NCBI RefSeq assembly: GCF_026191375.1
Contig: NZ_JAODTL010000029.1
Coordinates: 1-64,000 of the forward strand
Length of the DNA stretch: 64,000 nucleotides
Direction: 5' to 3'
Origin: Marinomonas pontica
Lineage (GTDB): Bacteria > Pseudomonadota > Gammaproteobacteria > Pseudomonadales > Marinomonadaceae
How positions within the stretch are numbered: position 1 is the stretch's first letter; every line of letters starts with the position of its first letter. The position numbers and the translations under genes are program-made. Below, in pieces: positions 30,269-39,281 of this stretch. Below the pieces are notes generated by a model that saw only the letters and a list, made by a program, of their open reading frames with translations, made no database searches and was not told the origin of the DNA.

Positions 30269-31516
30269 ATGAGCTTTGCGTCATTAGGACTTCACCAAGA
30301 CATTCTTCAGCAAGTACAGACACTCAACTACACAACACCGACACCTATCCAGCAAGCCGCTATTCCTGTTGTCCTTCAGCACAAAGATCTGATGGCTGGC
30401 GCACAAACGGGAACGGGAAAAACCGCCGCGTTTGCGCTTCCGCTGTTGCACCATATTCTCCAAAACAAACCGGCTGAGACAACCGCCATCACAGTGCTTG
30501 TTTTGACACCAACACGTGAACTAGCACAACAAGTCCACGCCAGTTTTGTGAAATACAGTGAGAACCTACCAATTCAATCTGTCGTTGCCTATGGTGGAGC
30601 CAGCATCAATGTTCAGCTCGACGCCTTAAAACAAGGTTGCGATGTCTTGGTGGCTACTCCAGGTCGCTTGCTTGAACTGATCATGAAAAAATTGATCGAT
30701 TTAAGCCAACTGCAAACCCTTGTGCTGGATGAAGCAGATCGCATGCTCGACATGGGATTCATCATTGATATCCAACGAATCTTAAAAACTCTGCCCGAAT
30801 CACGTCAAACCCTGTTCTTTTCCGCAACGTTTAACGACGACATTTTTGCGCTGAGCAAAACCCTACTAAAAGACCCGCAACTGATTGAAGTCGACAATCG
30901 CAACACAACCGCAAATAAAGTCGAACAGGTGGTGTATGCCGTTGATCAAAACCGCAAAAGCGCTCTACTTTCTTATTTGATTGGCTCGAAAAATTGGCAA
31001 CAAGTGCTGATTTTTACGCGTACCAAACAAGGCGCAGACGACCTCGCCAAAGAAATGCAAAAAGACGGCATTACGACCCAATCCATCCACGGTGACAAAT
31101 CCCAAGGTGCGCGTGAACGTGTATTGGCCGACTTTAAAAGCGGCAAAGTACGCGCACTTGTTGCGACGGATGTCGCAGCAAGGGGAATAGACATAGAACA
31201 ACTGCAATACGTGGTAAATCACGAATTGCCATACAATGCGGAAGATTACATCCATCGAATCGGACGTACTGGGCGTGCTGGCGCAAACGGCCTTGCCATT
31301 AGTTTAGTGGCTGAAAAAGAACGTTACCTATTAACCGACATTGAAAAATTACTGAATGAGCAATTCATTCCGCAGTGGTTTCCAGGGTTTGAGCCCGACC
31401 TGAATCAGCTCGACAACACGCCAAAAAAACGTGAACCATCGAAAAAAGAACTGCGTGCAAAAGCGCTGGGGCTTTCCCCATCCAAAGACAAAAAACCGAA
31501 GCGTAGAAGACGCTAA
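30269..31516 (+). CDS. rhlE: DEAD-box RNA helicase, RhlE-like
   Basis: ATP-dependent RNA helicase of 415 residues, likely in ribosome assembly or cold-phase RNA remodelling. All core motifs are present: the Q motif with TPTPIQ, AQTGTGKT, PTRELAQQ, DEAD, SAT, VATDVAARGID and HRIGRTGRAG. A basic tail (KDKKPKRRRR) ends the protein. The single-gene context and short tail fit RhlE better than DeaD or SrmB. Confidence 0.93.
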   Translation: MSFASLGLHQDILQQVQTLNYTTPTPIQQAAIPVVLQHKDLMAGAQTGTGKTAAFALPLLHHILQNKPAETTAITVLVLTPTRELAQQVHASFVKYSENLPIQSVVAYGGASINVQLDALKQGCDVLVATPGRLLELIMKKLIDLSQLQTLVLDEADRMLDMGFIIDIQRILKTLPESRQTLFFSATFNDDIFALSKTLLKDPQLIEVDNRNTTANKVEQVVYAVDQNRKSALLSYLIGSKNWQQVLIFTRTKQGADDLAKEMQKDGITTQSIHGDKSQGARERVLADFKSGKVRALVATDVAARGIDIEQLQYVVNHELPYNAEDYIHRIGRTGRAGANGLAISLVAEKERYLLTDIEKLLNEQFIPQWFPGFEPDLNQLDNTPKKREPSKKELRAKALGLSPSKDKKPKRRRR

Positions 31517-31890
31517 CCCTTTCAGCCCCTTTATCAGTTCTGCATGACTCGCCTACTGGAGCGCATTATTTTACTCCAGTAATGGCGAACCTATATCCGA
31601 AATGTACCTGACCTTATTGCCAGCCCCCCAACAAACAATGCACTTATTCACTATAAATCGTTTATTTGGCCTTCCTCTGCACCCTTCTTTCACCGATGCA
31701 AGAATTTCCGATTAAAACAGTCAATCCATTCCATTAATGTGCACTTTTCAACCTAAAAAGTAGATCAAAAAATCATCAAATTCACTGTCAAATTATTGTA
31801 AGTTTACTAAAATACACGTAAGGTTTACGGAACACTCTACACAGTAATTTAATGGAAAGAATAATAAGCAAATAGCCAAAAGGAATAAAA
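31517..31890. other. Intergenic region with weak hairpin
   Basis: This 374-base gap contains TACTGGAG...CTCCAGTA (31554-31561 and 31574-31581), a perfect 8-bp stem with a 12-base loop and no T-run, probably the end of the rhlE transcript. The rest is AT-rich and presumably holds the promoter of the next gene. Confidence 0.4.
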
Positions 31891-32799
31891 ATGATAAAAA
31901 ATCCCTCGGAAGTCTTAGTCGCCGTCTCAGAAAGAGAATGTGCTTTTTACACCGATTATTTGCTTAAAACGATTCGTGGAAGTTCTGCCAAAAATTTACG
32001 GGGGGACTCTCTTGCTGAGCGTTTGAAAAAACTCAATGAAGAATTGGACTCGCTCATCAATAAAAATCGCGCGCCAAAAAACTTTGCCTCTCAAATGCGC
32101 AGCGCATTTAAAGCAACGCAATTGCCATCTCATTATTTCCGCTGGATCGACAAAAAAGACGAACGACTGTGTAATTGGCTCTGGTGCTACCTGAAAACCC
32201 ATACGAAACAAACCGACACAGCAACCACAACAACCGCGGTACACAGCACTGAATTTTCTCAGTTATCAGAAAAAGCCTTTAGTGATGATAGGGACAGTAC
32301 ATCAGACCGTTACATGGACATATTGAGCGCGTTTTATGACGGGGAAGCCGATACAGAACAACAACAGGCATTGCTCGACCTCCTAAAAGCCAAATGGCAA
32401 GACATTCGTTTCAATGAATCGGTTGTGAACTGGTTGGAACCCAACAACCCTTCCCAATGGGCATGGGCGTGGGCGTATTTACAGAACATAAGTCAGCGAC
32501 CGTTAGAACAAGCTTGGATGCCAACCTCAGACACAGAAAAAAAGGCGGTGGTTATTGCTACTCTGGATTTATCTGATAACGTAGACCGTAAAGCGTTAAT
32601 CATTGATAAAATGAAAAAAGCGTGGAGCCAGAAGAAATTTCGAGAGAAATCCAGCGGCAAAAAACCGTACAGCATTAGCATGACGCTGAATACGAAACAA
32701 AAGCTCAATGCGCTGGCAGAAGAACGAAACATGAAAATCAATGAAATGATTGAGTATTTGGTGAGGAGTGAATATAAAAAGCGTGAAATGAACGAATAG
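31891..32799 (+). CDS. Uncharacterised protein with RHH/MatP-like C-terminal tail
   Basis: A 302-residue protein I cannot assign. The N-terminal 110 residues are helical and charged, the middle is helical with Trp-rich runs (NWLEPNNPSQWAWAWAYL), and the end from about residue 250 is basic (AWSQKKFREKSSGKKP) followed by a strand-helix-helix pattern (YSISMTLNTKQKLNALAEERN), which resembles a ribbon-helix-helix or MatP-type DNA-binding end. DNA binding is inference. There is no signal peptide or membrane helix. A good ribosome site (AAAGGAAT) precedes the ATG. Confidence 0.75.
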   Translation: MIKNPSEVLVAVSERECAFYTDYLLKTIRGSSAKNLRGDSLAERLKKLNEELDSLINKNRAPKNFASQMRSAFKATQLPSHYFRWIDKKDERLCNWLWCYLKTHTKQTDTATTTTAVHSTEFSQLSEKAFSDDRDSTSDRYMDILSAFYDGEADTEQQQALLDLLKAKWQDIRFNESVVNWLEPNNPSQWAWAWAYLQNISQRPLEQAWMPTSDTEKKAVVIATLDLSDNVDRKALIIDKMKKAWSQKKFREKSSGKKPYSISMTLNTKQKLNALAEERNMKINEMIEYLVRSEYKKREMNE

Positions 32800-32894
32800 C
32801 TGCCTAAAGCAGATAAATCCGATTTCGTAACACCAGTGAAAATGTCTATTCCTGGTTGTTTCATCTGTCACCTAATCACTGTATAACGAGCCGC

Positions 32895-33752
32895 ATGAAA
32901 ATCCCTAAAAGAATAGAACCACTCATTGAAGATGGCTTAGTAGACGAAGTACTTCGACAATTAATGAGCGGAAAAGAAGCGACTGTCTACGTCGTTCGCT
33001 GCGGATCAGAAATCCGTTGCGCCAAAGTATATAAAGAAGCCGGCAAACGCAGCTTTAAGCAAGCCGTTCAATACCGTGAAGGCCGCAAAGTACGCAACAG
33101 TCGACGCTCTAGAGCCATGGAAAAAGGCTCTAAGTTTGGCCGCGACGAACAAGAAAACTTATGGCAAAACGCCGAGGTGGATGCGCTTTATCGTTTGGCC
33201 GCCGCCGGCGTTCGTGCGCCTACGCCATATGGTTGCTTTGATGGTGTCTTGCTCATGGAATTGGTAACAGACGACAGCGGCGAAGTAGCGCCTCGACTCA
33301 ATGATGTGGTGTTAACGGAAGAACAAGCGCGAAGAGACCACGACACCATTATTAAAGACATAGTACGCATGTTATGCGCAGGTCTGGTGCACGGGGATTT
33401 GTCAGAGTTTAACGTATTGGTGGATTCTCATGGGCCGGTCATCATCGACCTTCCACAAGCCGTTGACGCTGCGGCAAACAACAACGCTGAATGGATGCTA
33501 GAACGTGATGTGAATAACATGCGGAATTACTACGGTATGTTTGCACCTGATCTTCTTGAGACCAAGTACGCCAAAGAAATTTGGGCGTTATTTGAAGCCG
33601 GCAAGCTCACACCAGAGACAGAGCTAACGGGCGAATTTGACGAGCCCACCGACGAAGCGGATGTGGACTCTGTTCTGCAAGAAATCAAAGACGCCTTTGA
33701 AGAAGAACAAGAGCGCCTTGCTCGTATTAACGACTCAAACGACGACGATTGA
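32895..33752 (+). CDS. RIO-type serine/threonine kinase
   Basis: Atypical protein kinase of the RIO1 group, 285 residues from the ATG at 32895. Motifs: the flexible-loop part VDEVLRQLMSGKEATVYVV with a following CAKVYKE lysine, catalytic LVHGDLSEFNVLV and metal-binding IIDLPQAVD. The tail is acidic (about the last 45 residues). Bacterial RIO kinases occur in some gammaproteobacteria; substrates are not established. The in-frame start 39 bases upstream is less likely. The gene ends 21 bases before the convergent tetR gene. Confidence 0.92.
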   Translation: MKIPKRIEPLIEDGLVDEVLRQLMSGKEATVYVVRCGSEIRCAKVYKEAGKRSFKQAVQYREGRKVRNSRRSRAMEKGSKFGRDEQENLWQNAEVDALYRLAAAGVRAPTPYGCFDGVLLMELVTDDSGEVAPRLNDVVLTEEQARRDHDTIIKDIVRMLCAGLVHGDLSEFNVLVDSHGPVIIDLPQAVDAAANNNAEWMLERDVNNMRNYYGMFAPDLLETKYAKEIWALFEAGKLTPETELTGEFDEPTDEADVDSVLQEIKDAFEEEQERLARINDSNDDD

Positions 33753-33773
33753 CATTAGGTACAGATTTTAAAA

Positions 33774-34328
33774 TCATCCCAAGAGAGCAACAGCCATGGC
33801 TTTTGCTCTCTTGGCCGCCTCTAAGTCACCAGCAACGTACGCTTGTGCGATCGCTCCTTCTTTTAACACACTGATACTTTGAGCCAATTCAGCGGCATGC
33901 AATGCCGAGGTGCTGTTTACCAAGTTTGCTTGAATGAAAGACGTAATATTGTGTTTATGACGCAAACACAACGCATTGACAGCGTGATTAGAAAATTCGC
34001 CATTTGCTTTGACAAAAAAGCAGCCTTTAAACGGCAACAGCTCTGGTACTTGGTTATGAAACCAATCGTCCAAAGCATCAAATATAGCCAAAACAGCCGC
34101 TTTACCCTCTCCAGCAGCCAACATTCGAGACGTTAACCAGTCCATAAAAATGTGATCTCGGTATTTTAATACCGCCTCAACCAAGGCTTCTTTGCTGGAA
34201 AAATGATGGTACAGCGTTTTTTTCGCCACTCCCGTCTCGTTTAAAATCGTATTGATCCCAACCGCATGAATGCCCTGTTCATAGAAAAGCTTAAACGCCG
34301 TATGAATCAATAAATCTGGCTTAGTCAT
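33774..34328 (-). CDS. TetR-family regulator
   Basis: A 184-residue repressor with an N-terminal helix-turn-helix (ILNETGVAKKTLYHHFSSKEALVEAVL) and a helical ligand-binding part containing a cysteine in LLPFKGCFFVKANGEF. The promoter region has a GACC-N4-GGTC palindrome, and a second one precedes yhhQ, so it may control both itself and yhhQ. The ligand is unknown. Confidence 0.92.
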   Translation of the reverse strand: MTKPDLLIHTAFKLFYEQGIHAVGINTILNETGVAKKTLYHHFSSKEALVEAVLKYRDHIFMDWLTSRMLAAGEGKAAVLAIFDALDDWFHNQVPELLPFKGCFFVKANGEFSNHAVNALCLRHKHNITSFIQANLVNSTSALHAAELAQSISVLKEGAIAQAYVAGDLEAAKRAKAMAVALLG

Positions 34329-34391
34329 ATATTTTCCTCTTCATCAAGACGAACACTGACACAAGGAGACAATGCTGTCTACCAACAAGAG

Positions 34392-34405
34392 AGACCGATT
34401 GGTCT
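34392..34405. promoter_or_regulatory. TetR-type operator before tetR
   Basis: AGACC-GATT-GGTCT is a perfect palindrome next to a TATAAG-like -10 on the minus strand (complement of 34407-34412). It agrees with the AGACC-N4-GGTCT class of operators used by several TetR/NemR-type repressors, and suggests autoregulation. Confidence 0.65.
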
Positions 34406-34520
34406 ACTTATAGATTTCACGAATTAGTTATGCCATCAAACCGTCACCATGACAGAGTAAACCACTTTTTTAGCTTTTGGCTCTTTTTTAACCAGCTGTT
34501 TAATGTATAATTCCGCTCCA

Positions 34521-34548
34521 CATTTGACCACTAGGTCAAATGTATAAT
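34521..34548 (+). promoter_or_regulatory. yhhQ promoter with matching TetR-type operator
   Basis: CATTTGACC-ACTA-GGTCAAATG (34521-34542) is a perfect 9-bp palindrome with a 4-base spacer and directly abuts TATAAT at 34543-34548. Its core GACC-N4-GGTC is the same as in the operator before tetR. A repressor bound here would cover the -35 to -10 spacer. A second TATAAT occurs at 34506-34511. Confidence 0.6.
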
Positions 34549-34565
34549 CGACAGATCCGTCAACC

Positions 34566-34600
34566 ACTTGGGTTCCCTAACCCCAATTCAACGAAAAAGG
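34566..34600 (+). promoter_or_regulatory. preQ1 class I riboswitch (translational)
   Basis: The leader just before yhhQ reads CTTGGG-TTCCCTAACC-CCAATTCAACG then AAAAAGG. P1 is TTGGG (34568-34572) with CCCAA (34582-34586). An A-rich tail then ends in the ribosome site AAGG (34597-34600), eight bases before the ATG. Layout and sequence closely match the Thermoanaerobacter preQ1-I aptamer (CUGGG...ACCCCAGUUAAC...AAGG), in which ligand binding sequesters the ribosome site by a pseudoknot. The downstream gene encodes a queuosine-precursor transporter, which independently supports the call. Confidence 0.85.
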
Positions 34601-34607
34601 TCACACT

Positions 34608-35273
34608 ATGAGTACATTCACGCCCGCGCAGCAGGTTAAAGCACTGCGCTACCTTGCCATGTTCCACCTGCTAATCATTGCGTCTAGCAATTATTTAGTA
34701 CAAATTCCCTTTACGATTGCTGGGTTTCACACGACATGGGGAGCTTTTACCTTTCCCTTTATCTTTTTGGCTACCGATTTAACCGTGCGTATTTTTGGCG
34801 CAGCTCTGGCTCGTCGAATCATTTTTTTAGTGATGATCCCATCATTAATCGTTTCGTATGTCTTATCCGTTGTGTTCGCGCAGGGTGAGTTTCAAGGTTT
34901 TGGGGCGTTGGCTTCATTAAATAGCTTTGTTGGCCGAATCGCGATCGCCAGTTTAATGGCATACCTTCTAGGTCAAGTGCTTGATATTCAGGTATTTAAT
35001 CGTCTTCGCCAGCTCAAAGCATGGTGGGTCGCGCCTGCGGCATCTACCTTATTTGGTAATGGTTTAGACACATTAGCGTTTTTCGGCATCGCTTTTTACC
35101 AAAGCCCAGATCCATTCATGGCACAACATTGGCAAGAAATCGCATTGGCAGATTTTGGCTTCAAGCTGATTATCAGCCTTGGCTTGTTTATCCCTATGTA
35201 TGGTGTGTTGTTGAATTATCTGACTAAAAAAATCACCGCGATTAAGCCGGATTTCACATTAGCAAACGCGTAA
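34608..35273 (+). CDS. yhhQ: Queuosine precursor transporter (YhhQ family)
   Basis: A 221-residue membrane protein with about six helices, importing preQ0/preQ1 for tRNA queuosine synthesis. Family features include TTWGAFTFPFIFLATDLTVRIFG near the start and NGLDTLAFFGIAF in the fifth helix. The preQ1 riboswitch in its leader gives feedback control; the promoter carries a TetR-type operator. Confidence 0.93.
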   Translation: MSTFTPAQQVKALRYLAMFHLLIIASSNYLVQIPFTIAGFHTTWGAFTFPFIFLATDLTVRIFGAALARRIIFLVMIPSLIVSYVLSVVFAQGEFQGFGALASLNSFVGRIAIASLMAYLLGQVLDIQVFNRLRQLKAWWVAPAASTLFGNGLDTLAFFGIAFYQSPDPFMAQHWQEIALADFGFKLIISLGLFIPMYGVLLNYLTKKITAIKPDFTLANA

Positions 35274-35300
35274 GCTAGTTCAGAACAAATCACAGACCTA

Positions 35301-35335
35301 AAAAAGGCCTATTGGATGACAATAGGCCTTTTTTC
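35301..35335. terminator. Bidirectional rho-independent terminator
   Basis: AAAAAGGCCTATTG and CAATAGGCCTTTTT make a perfect 14-bp stem with a 5-base loop, flanked by A- and T-runs, between yhhQ and the convergent metallopeptidase gene. Confidence 0.92.
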
Positions 35336-35360
35336 TCACCCCTTTGCGGCGTACTTCGCG

Positions 35361-35885
35361 TTACCACAAATCCCCAAAACGATCTCGATGACTTAAGTAC
35401 AAGCGCAGATCAAATTCCAATTGATGATAATCCGGCTCCATGTAACAGCACAGTTTATAAAACGCCTTGTTGTGGTCTTTCTCTTTTAAATGCGCCAATT
35501 CATGCACCAAAATCATCTTGAGCAACGGCTCAGGAATACGTCGAAACAACGACGAGATTCGCACTTCGTTCTTTGCTTTTAATTTATTGCCCTGCATCCT
35601 AGACACATAAGTATGCAGTCCCAGCGCGTTGTTGATGATGTGAATTTTGTCGTCGTAAATGACTTTACTGATCGGCGGCGAACTGCGCATAAAGTCGTTC
35701 TTTAAATCCATCGCGTATTCGTACAAAGCTCGTGGGCCATTTAACGTGTGCGCCGTCGGGTATTTTTTGAGTAACCAAGCCCCAGATTGTTCCGAACCCA
35801 ACAAGGTTTGCGCTTGTTCTTGAACTTGAGGGTGATAACCACCAAGGTATTTTTTCACATCGCTCAAGGGTGTAGTTTGACTCAT
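35361..35885 (-). CDS. YgjP-like metallopeptidase-fold protein (M48/WLM-like)
   Basis: A 174-residue zinc-dependent protein of the YgjP (COG1451) family. HELAH (His128, Glu129, His132) and a downstream His138 in KEKDH form the zincin site. No signal peptide, so cytoplasmic. The family has been described variously as peptidase or hydrolase; the substrate is not known. Confidence 0.87.
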   Translation of the reverse strand: MSQTTPLSDVKKYLGGYHPQVQEQAQTLLGSEQSGAWLLKKYPTAHTLNGPRALYEYAMDLKNDFMRSSPPISKVIYDDKIHIINNALGLHTYVSRMQGNKLKAKNEVRISSLFRRIPEPLLKMILVHELAHLKEKDHNKAFYKLCCYMEPDYHQLEFDLRLYLSHRDRFGDLW

Positions 35886-35952
35886 AAACTTACTGCTAAA
35901 GCATGGTTATTAAGGGATGACGAGACAATGAACGCCCCTAAAAGGGAGGGAA

Positions 35953-37368
35953 TCATAATGAAAGCAAAGGAGGAACGCTATTAAAATCCAACGCAAAAAC
36001 ACAGTTTCGACCCGCCGCTTTAGACTGATACAAGGCCTTATCAGCATGATTCAACAGGGAATCAACCGTACACGCACCATTTTTTCTATGAGCAACACCC
36101 AAAGACACAGTAAAGCGAACAACCCGATTTCCCTCGCCTAACACCGTGCTTTTCTCAATACTTTCTCTCAGTCGCTCCGCGATGCGCAAGGCTTCTTTTT
36201 TATCTGTGAAAGGCAATAAAATCGCGAACTCTTCGCCACCGATGCGAGCAATCAAATCACTCCGTCTTAGAATAGACATGCTTTTCGCAGCCAGCGTTTG
36301 CAGCACGAGATCCCCTGTTTTATGACCAAATTTATCGTTCACCTGCTTAAAATGATCCACATCCATCATGACAATAGAAAGCGGAAATGCCTGCTCCGCA
36401 GCGTTGCTCAAAATGCTTTCGCATTGCTGGAAAAAATGCCCTCGATTTGCCAACCCTGTTAAATGATCGAAATAAGCACGGTTTTGTAACTCTTCTTGGG
36501 CACGAAAGCTTTCAATCGCAATACTCACTAAATTACTCGCGAAACTAATCAGCTCAAAGTCTTTGTCTGTTGGTGCAGAAGGAAAGCGTTTATAAATCGC
36601 AAACGTTCCCAATAAATCGCCTTTTGACGACATAATTGGATCGGACCAGCAGGCCGCCACCTCGGCATGACGAGCAAGAGAGGTGTAATCTTTCCAATAA
36701 GGGTGAGAGAAAATATCTTCAACAATGACACGTTTGCCTAAAAAAGCCGCCGTGCCACACGATCCGACATTTAGGCCAATCTGAACGCCATCGATCGCTT
36801 CATTATAAAAATCGGGGAAATCGGGCGCAGCTCCCAGTCTCAGTCGCTGCTCGACTTTATCAAATAGCAGCACGCTGCATAACGAATGGGGACTTTCTTT
36901 TTGTATCTGTTTCACAATCACATTAAGGATGTCTTTTAACGCAGAGCTTTTCGCGACCATTTCCAACATGTCACTGCGCACTCGCAAACGCTCTTCCGCC
37001 ACCCAATGCTCAGTAACGTCATTAAAATACCAAAGGCGTTTATCATCGATAATGGTTGAACACATTCTCACGTGTCTAACCGAATGGTCTTTGCAAAACA
37101 GAGTGGTTTCAATATCAACCAATGTATTTCTGAGAAAACAGTCCTGAACCCATGGCTCAATCACCGTTTTATAATGCTGAGGATCCGATACAACGCGTAA
37201 ATACCAGCTTTCGATATTGCCTAATTCATCCAATGTGTAGCCAAACAAATCACTAAAAGACGAATTAATGTATTCGACATGGCCAGACGTCAGACCAGAC
37301 CACGCCACGGCAATGGGTGTCGCGTTTAAAACATCATTTAATTGAACATCATTGTGGCCGTTCTGCAT
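35953..37368 (-). CDS. PAS-GAF-GGDEF diguanylate cyclase
   Basis: A soluble 471-residue c-di-GMP synthase. A PAS domain (about 10-125, SGHVEYINSSFSDLFGYTLDELG) is followed by a GAF domain (about 145-290) and a GGDEF domain (about 300-465) with active-site ARIGGEEF. The inhibitory RxxD site is intact (RRSD five residues before GGEEF), unlike the other cyclases in the window. The GAF ligand is unknown. Confidence 0.93.
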   Translation of the reverse strand: MQNGHNDVQLNDVLNATPIAVAWSGLTSGHVEYINSSFSDLFGYTLDELGNIESWYLRVVSDPQHYKTVIEPWVQDCFLRNTLVDIETTLFCKDHSVRHVRMCSTIIDDKRLWYFNDVTEHWVAEERLRVRSDMLEMVAKSSALKDILNVIVKQIQKESPHSLCSVLLFDKVEQRLRLGAAPDFPDFYNEAIDGVQIGLNVGSCGTAAFLGKRVIVEDIFSHPYWKDYTSLARHAEVAACWSDPIMSSKGDLLGTFAIYKRFPSAPTDKDFELISFASNLVSIAIESFRAQEELQNRAYFDHLTGLANRGHFFQQCESILSNAAEQAFPLSIVMMDVDHFKQVNDKFGHKTGDLVLQTLAAKSMSILRRSDLIARIGGEEFAILLPFTDKKEALRIAERLRESIEKSTVLGEGNRVVRFTVSLGVAHRKNGACTVDSLLNHADKALYQSKAAGRNCVFALDFNSVPPLLSL

Positions 37369-37517
37369 ACAAAAATCCGTGATATAGCCTGTATCATGCG
37401 GCGTTTGACTGTATTCGCCGCCTATCTACCCACTAATACGAAATTACAGTCTGTAACACAAGTAAACAGACTGTTTTATTTGTATGTTTTTTGTACTAAC
37501 CACCAAGACACGGCCCG

Positions 37518-38243
37518 TTAGGAAAAAATGAACAACTTCAACGCCGCCGCCGTCGACATAATACGAATGAGCCATTTGAACTGAATAGGATTGACCTTTT
37601 TCAGGACATGAAAGCCAATAAAAGACCCGATAATCAACCCAGGAATAGCGTATAAACTGGCTTCGGTACTCTCGACAGACAGCAAACCAAGACCAATATA
37701 GAAAGGCAGTTTCACTACGTTAATAATAAAGAACGCCCACGCACGCGTGCTCACATAGGTTGTTTTATCCAGTTTTTGCTCTAACAAGAACAGACTAAAT
37801 ATCGGCCCTGCGGCGTTGGCCATCATGGTCACAATACCGCCAATAAACCCCATGGAATATGCCGCAAGCGGCTTCTGCATAAAAGACGTAGGGCGGTAAT
37901 CCAGATATAACCCAAGTGCAATCATGGCAATGATCATCACCCCGAGAAAGCCGACAAATTGATCCGCATTAATGTTGGCCAAAAAGTGACTCGCCACAAA
38001 CACACCTAAAAATGCCAAAGGCAAAAAGCGCGCTAACACCGACCAAGCAATCTTAGACTTATAACTAAACACCGCCATAATATCGGTAATAATATAAAGC
38101 GGTAATAATATCGCCAACGCCTCAGGGCCAGGAAAAGCAATCATCACAATCGGCAGCACCAGCAGCCCCATGCCACCCACCGAAAATTTCGAAAAGCCGG
38201 TAATCAAACCCGCTAAAAACAACACAATAACCGTCGTATCCAC
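37518..38243 (-). CDS. TSUP (TauE/SafE) family sulfite/organosulfonate-type permease
   Basis: A 241-residue inner-membrane protein with about eight helices, containing the TSUP repeats (FSKFSVGGMGLLVLPIVM and FIGGIVTMMANAAGPIFSLFLL). Family members export sulfite, sulfoacetate or related anions. It is divergent from a LysR gene 129 bases away, which probably controls it. Confidence 0.9.
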   Translation of the reverse strand: MDTTVIVLFLAGLITGFSKFSVGGMGLLVLPIVMIAFPGPEALAILLPLYIITDIMAVFSYKSKIAWSVLARFLPLAFLGVFVASHFLANINADQFVGFLGVMIIAMIALGLYLDYRPTSFMQKPLAAYSMGFIGGIVTMMANAAGPIFSLFLLEQKLDKTTYVSTRAWAFFIINVVKLPFYIGLGLLSVESTEASLYAIPGLIIGSFIGFHVLKKVNPIQFKWLIRIMSTAAALKLFIFS

Positions 38244-38372
38244 GTTTTTCTCCTCTTAATCCGTCACGAGATAGCTCGTTTAATGTGTGTTATGGTAAAG
38301 CAAATAATGAACAATAAATAATTTCGTTTTATTATCAAAACGATTCGAATTAATGATCATATTGAGGGCAAC

Positions 38373-39281
38373 ATGAAACTCGACCAACTCAGAGCCTTTA
38401 TTGCGGTTGTCGAAACGGGCAGTTTTCGTTCTGCAGCGGATTCGATTCATAAAACCCAACCGGGAATCAGCGCCGCGGTCAAAGCACTAGAAGAACAATA
38501 CGGCATTTTGCTATTTGATCGAAACAGCTACCGGCCCACACTGACCGCCGAAGGTCATGCCTTTTTCCAGCAAAGCAAAAAACTGATTTCACAAGCGCAG
38601 CAGTTGGAAAACCTTGGCCATGATTTGGCGAAAGGCATAGAAGCACCGTTACAGCTCTGCCTCAGCCAAATGGCGCTCGACGATGACTGCATGTCACGCA
38701 TCAAAGCCTTTCAGCATCAGCACGCGGATATTGCCTTAGACATCACCACAGATCACCTTTATGGCGTGCAAGAAAAGCTCGCCAAGAACAAATGCGAAAT
38801 CGCCATTGGCCCACGATACGGGCTTGATGACCGACACGCCTTTATCGAACTGAACAAAATCACCATGATTGCGGTGATCAGCCCAGAATTACTCGCCACG
38901 CTTAACGCCAGCGACACCAAAATAAAGCAACAATCCCTGTATTCGATTCCCCAAGTTTTGGTTAACGACACCACCGCCAACGCCTCAGAAAATGGCCACC
39001 GATACGTTTTACCCACAGGCAAACGCTGGTATGTGAACGATTTCCAAGCGAAGAAAACCTTGTTGATACACGGACTGGGTTGGGCACGCATGCCAAAACA
39101 TTGCATTCAAGCCGAGTTAGACAATGGCCAGCTGGTGCCGATTGAAGTAGAAAATTTCACCTCACAGAATCAGCTGCCCATTTTTATGATTCGCTTACGC
39201 CATCAAACCCAAAGCTCGCAAGCAAACGTATTCTGGGAAATGATGAAGAGCTTCGCTAACAGCACGGGAAGCGATTTATAA
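38373..39281 (+). CDS. LysR-family regulator divergent from the TSUP permease
   Basis: A 302-residue LysR protein with an N-terminal winged helix (LRAFIAVVETGSFRSAADSIHKTQPGISAAVKALEEQYG, positions 5-43) and a periplasmic-binding-protein-like effector domain. A T-N11-A-like element (ATAAT...ATTAT) lies at about 38318-38335 in the shared control region. Its last 6 bases overlap the convergent DUF547 gene. Confidence 0.92.
   Translation: MKLDQLRAFIAVVETGSFRSAADSIHKTQPGISAAVKALEEQYGILLFDRNSYRPTLTAEGHAFFQQSKKLISQAQQLENLGHDLAKGIEAPLQLCLSQMALDDDCMSRIKAFQHQHADIALDITTDHLYGVQEKLAKNKCEIAIGPRYGLDDRHAFIELNKITMIAVISPELLATLNASDTKIKQQSLYSIPQVLVNDTTANASENGHRYVLPTGKRWYVNDFQAKKTLLIHGLGWARMPKHCIQAELDNGQLVPIEVENFTSQNQLPIFMIRLRHQTQSSQANVFWEMMKSFANSTGSDL

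Noticed and set aside
31554-31581. Hairpin after rhlE as a strong terminator or regulatory RNA
   Set aside because: The stem is perfect, but the loop is large and there is no T-run; kept only as a note in the intergenic entry.
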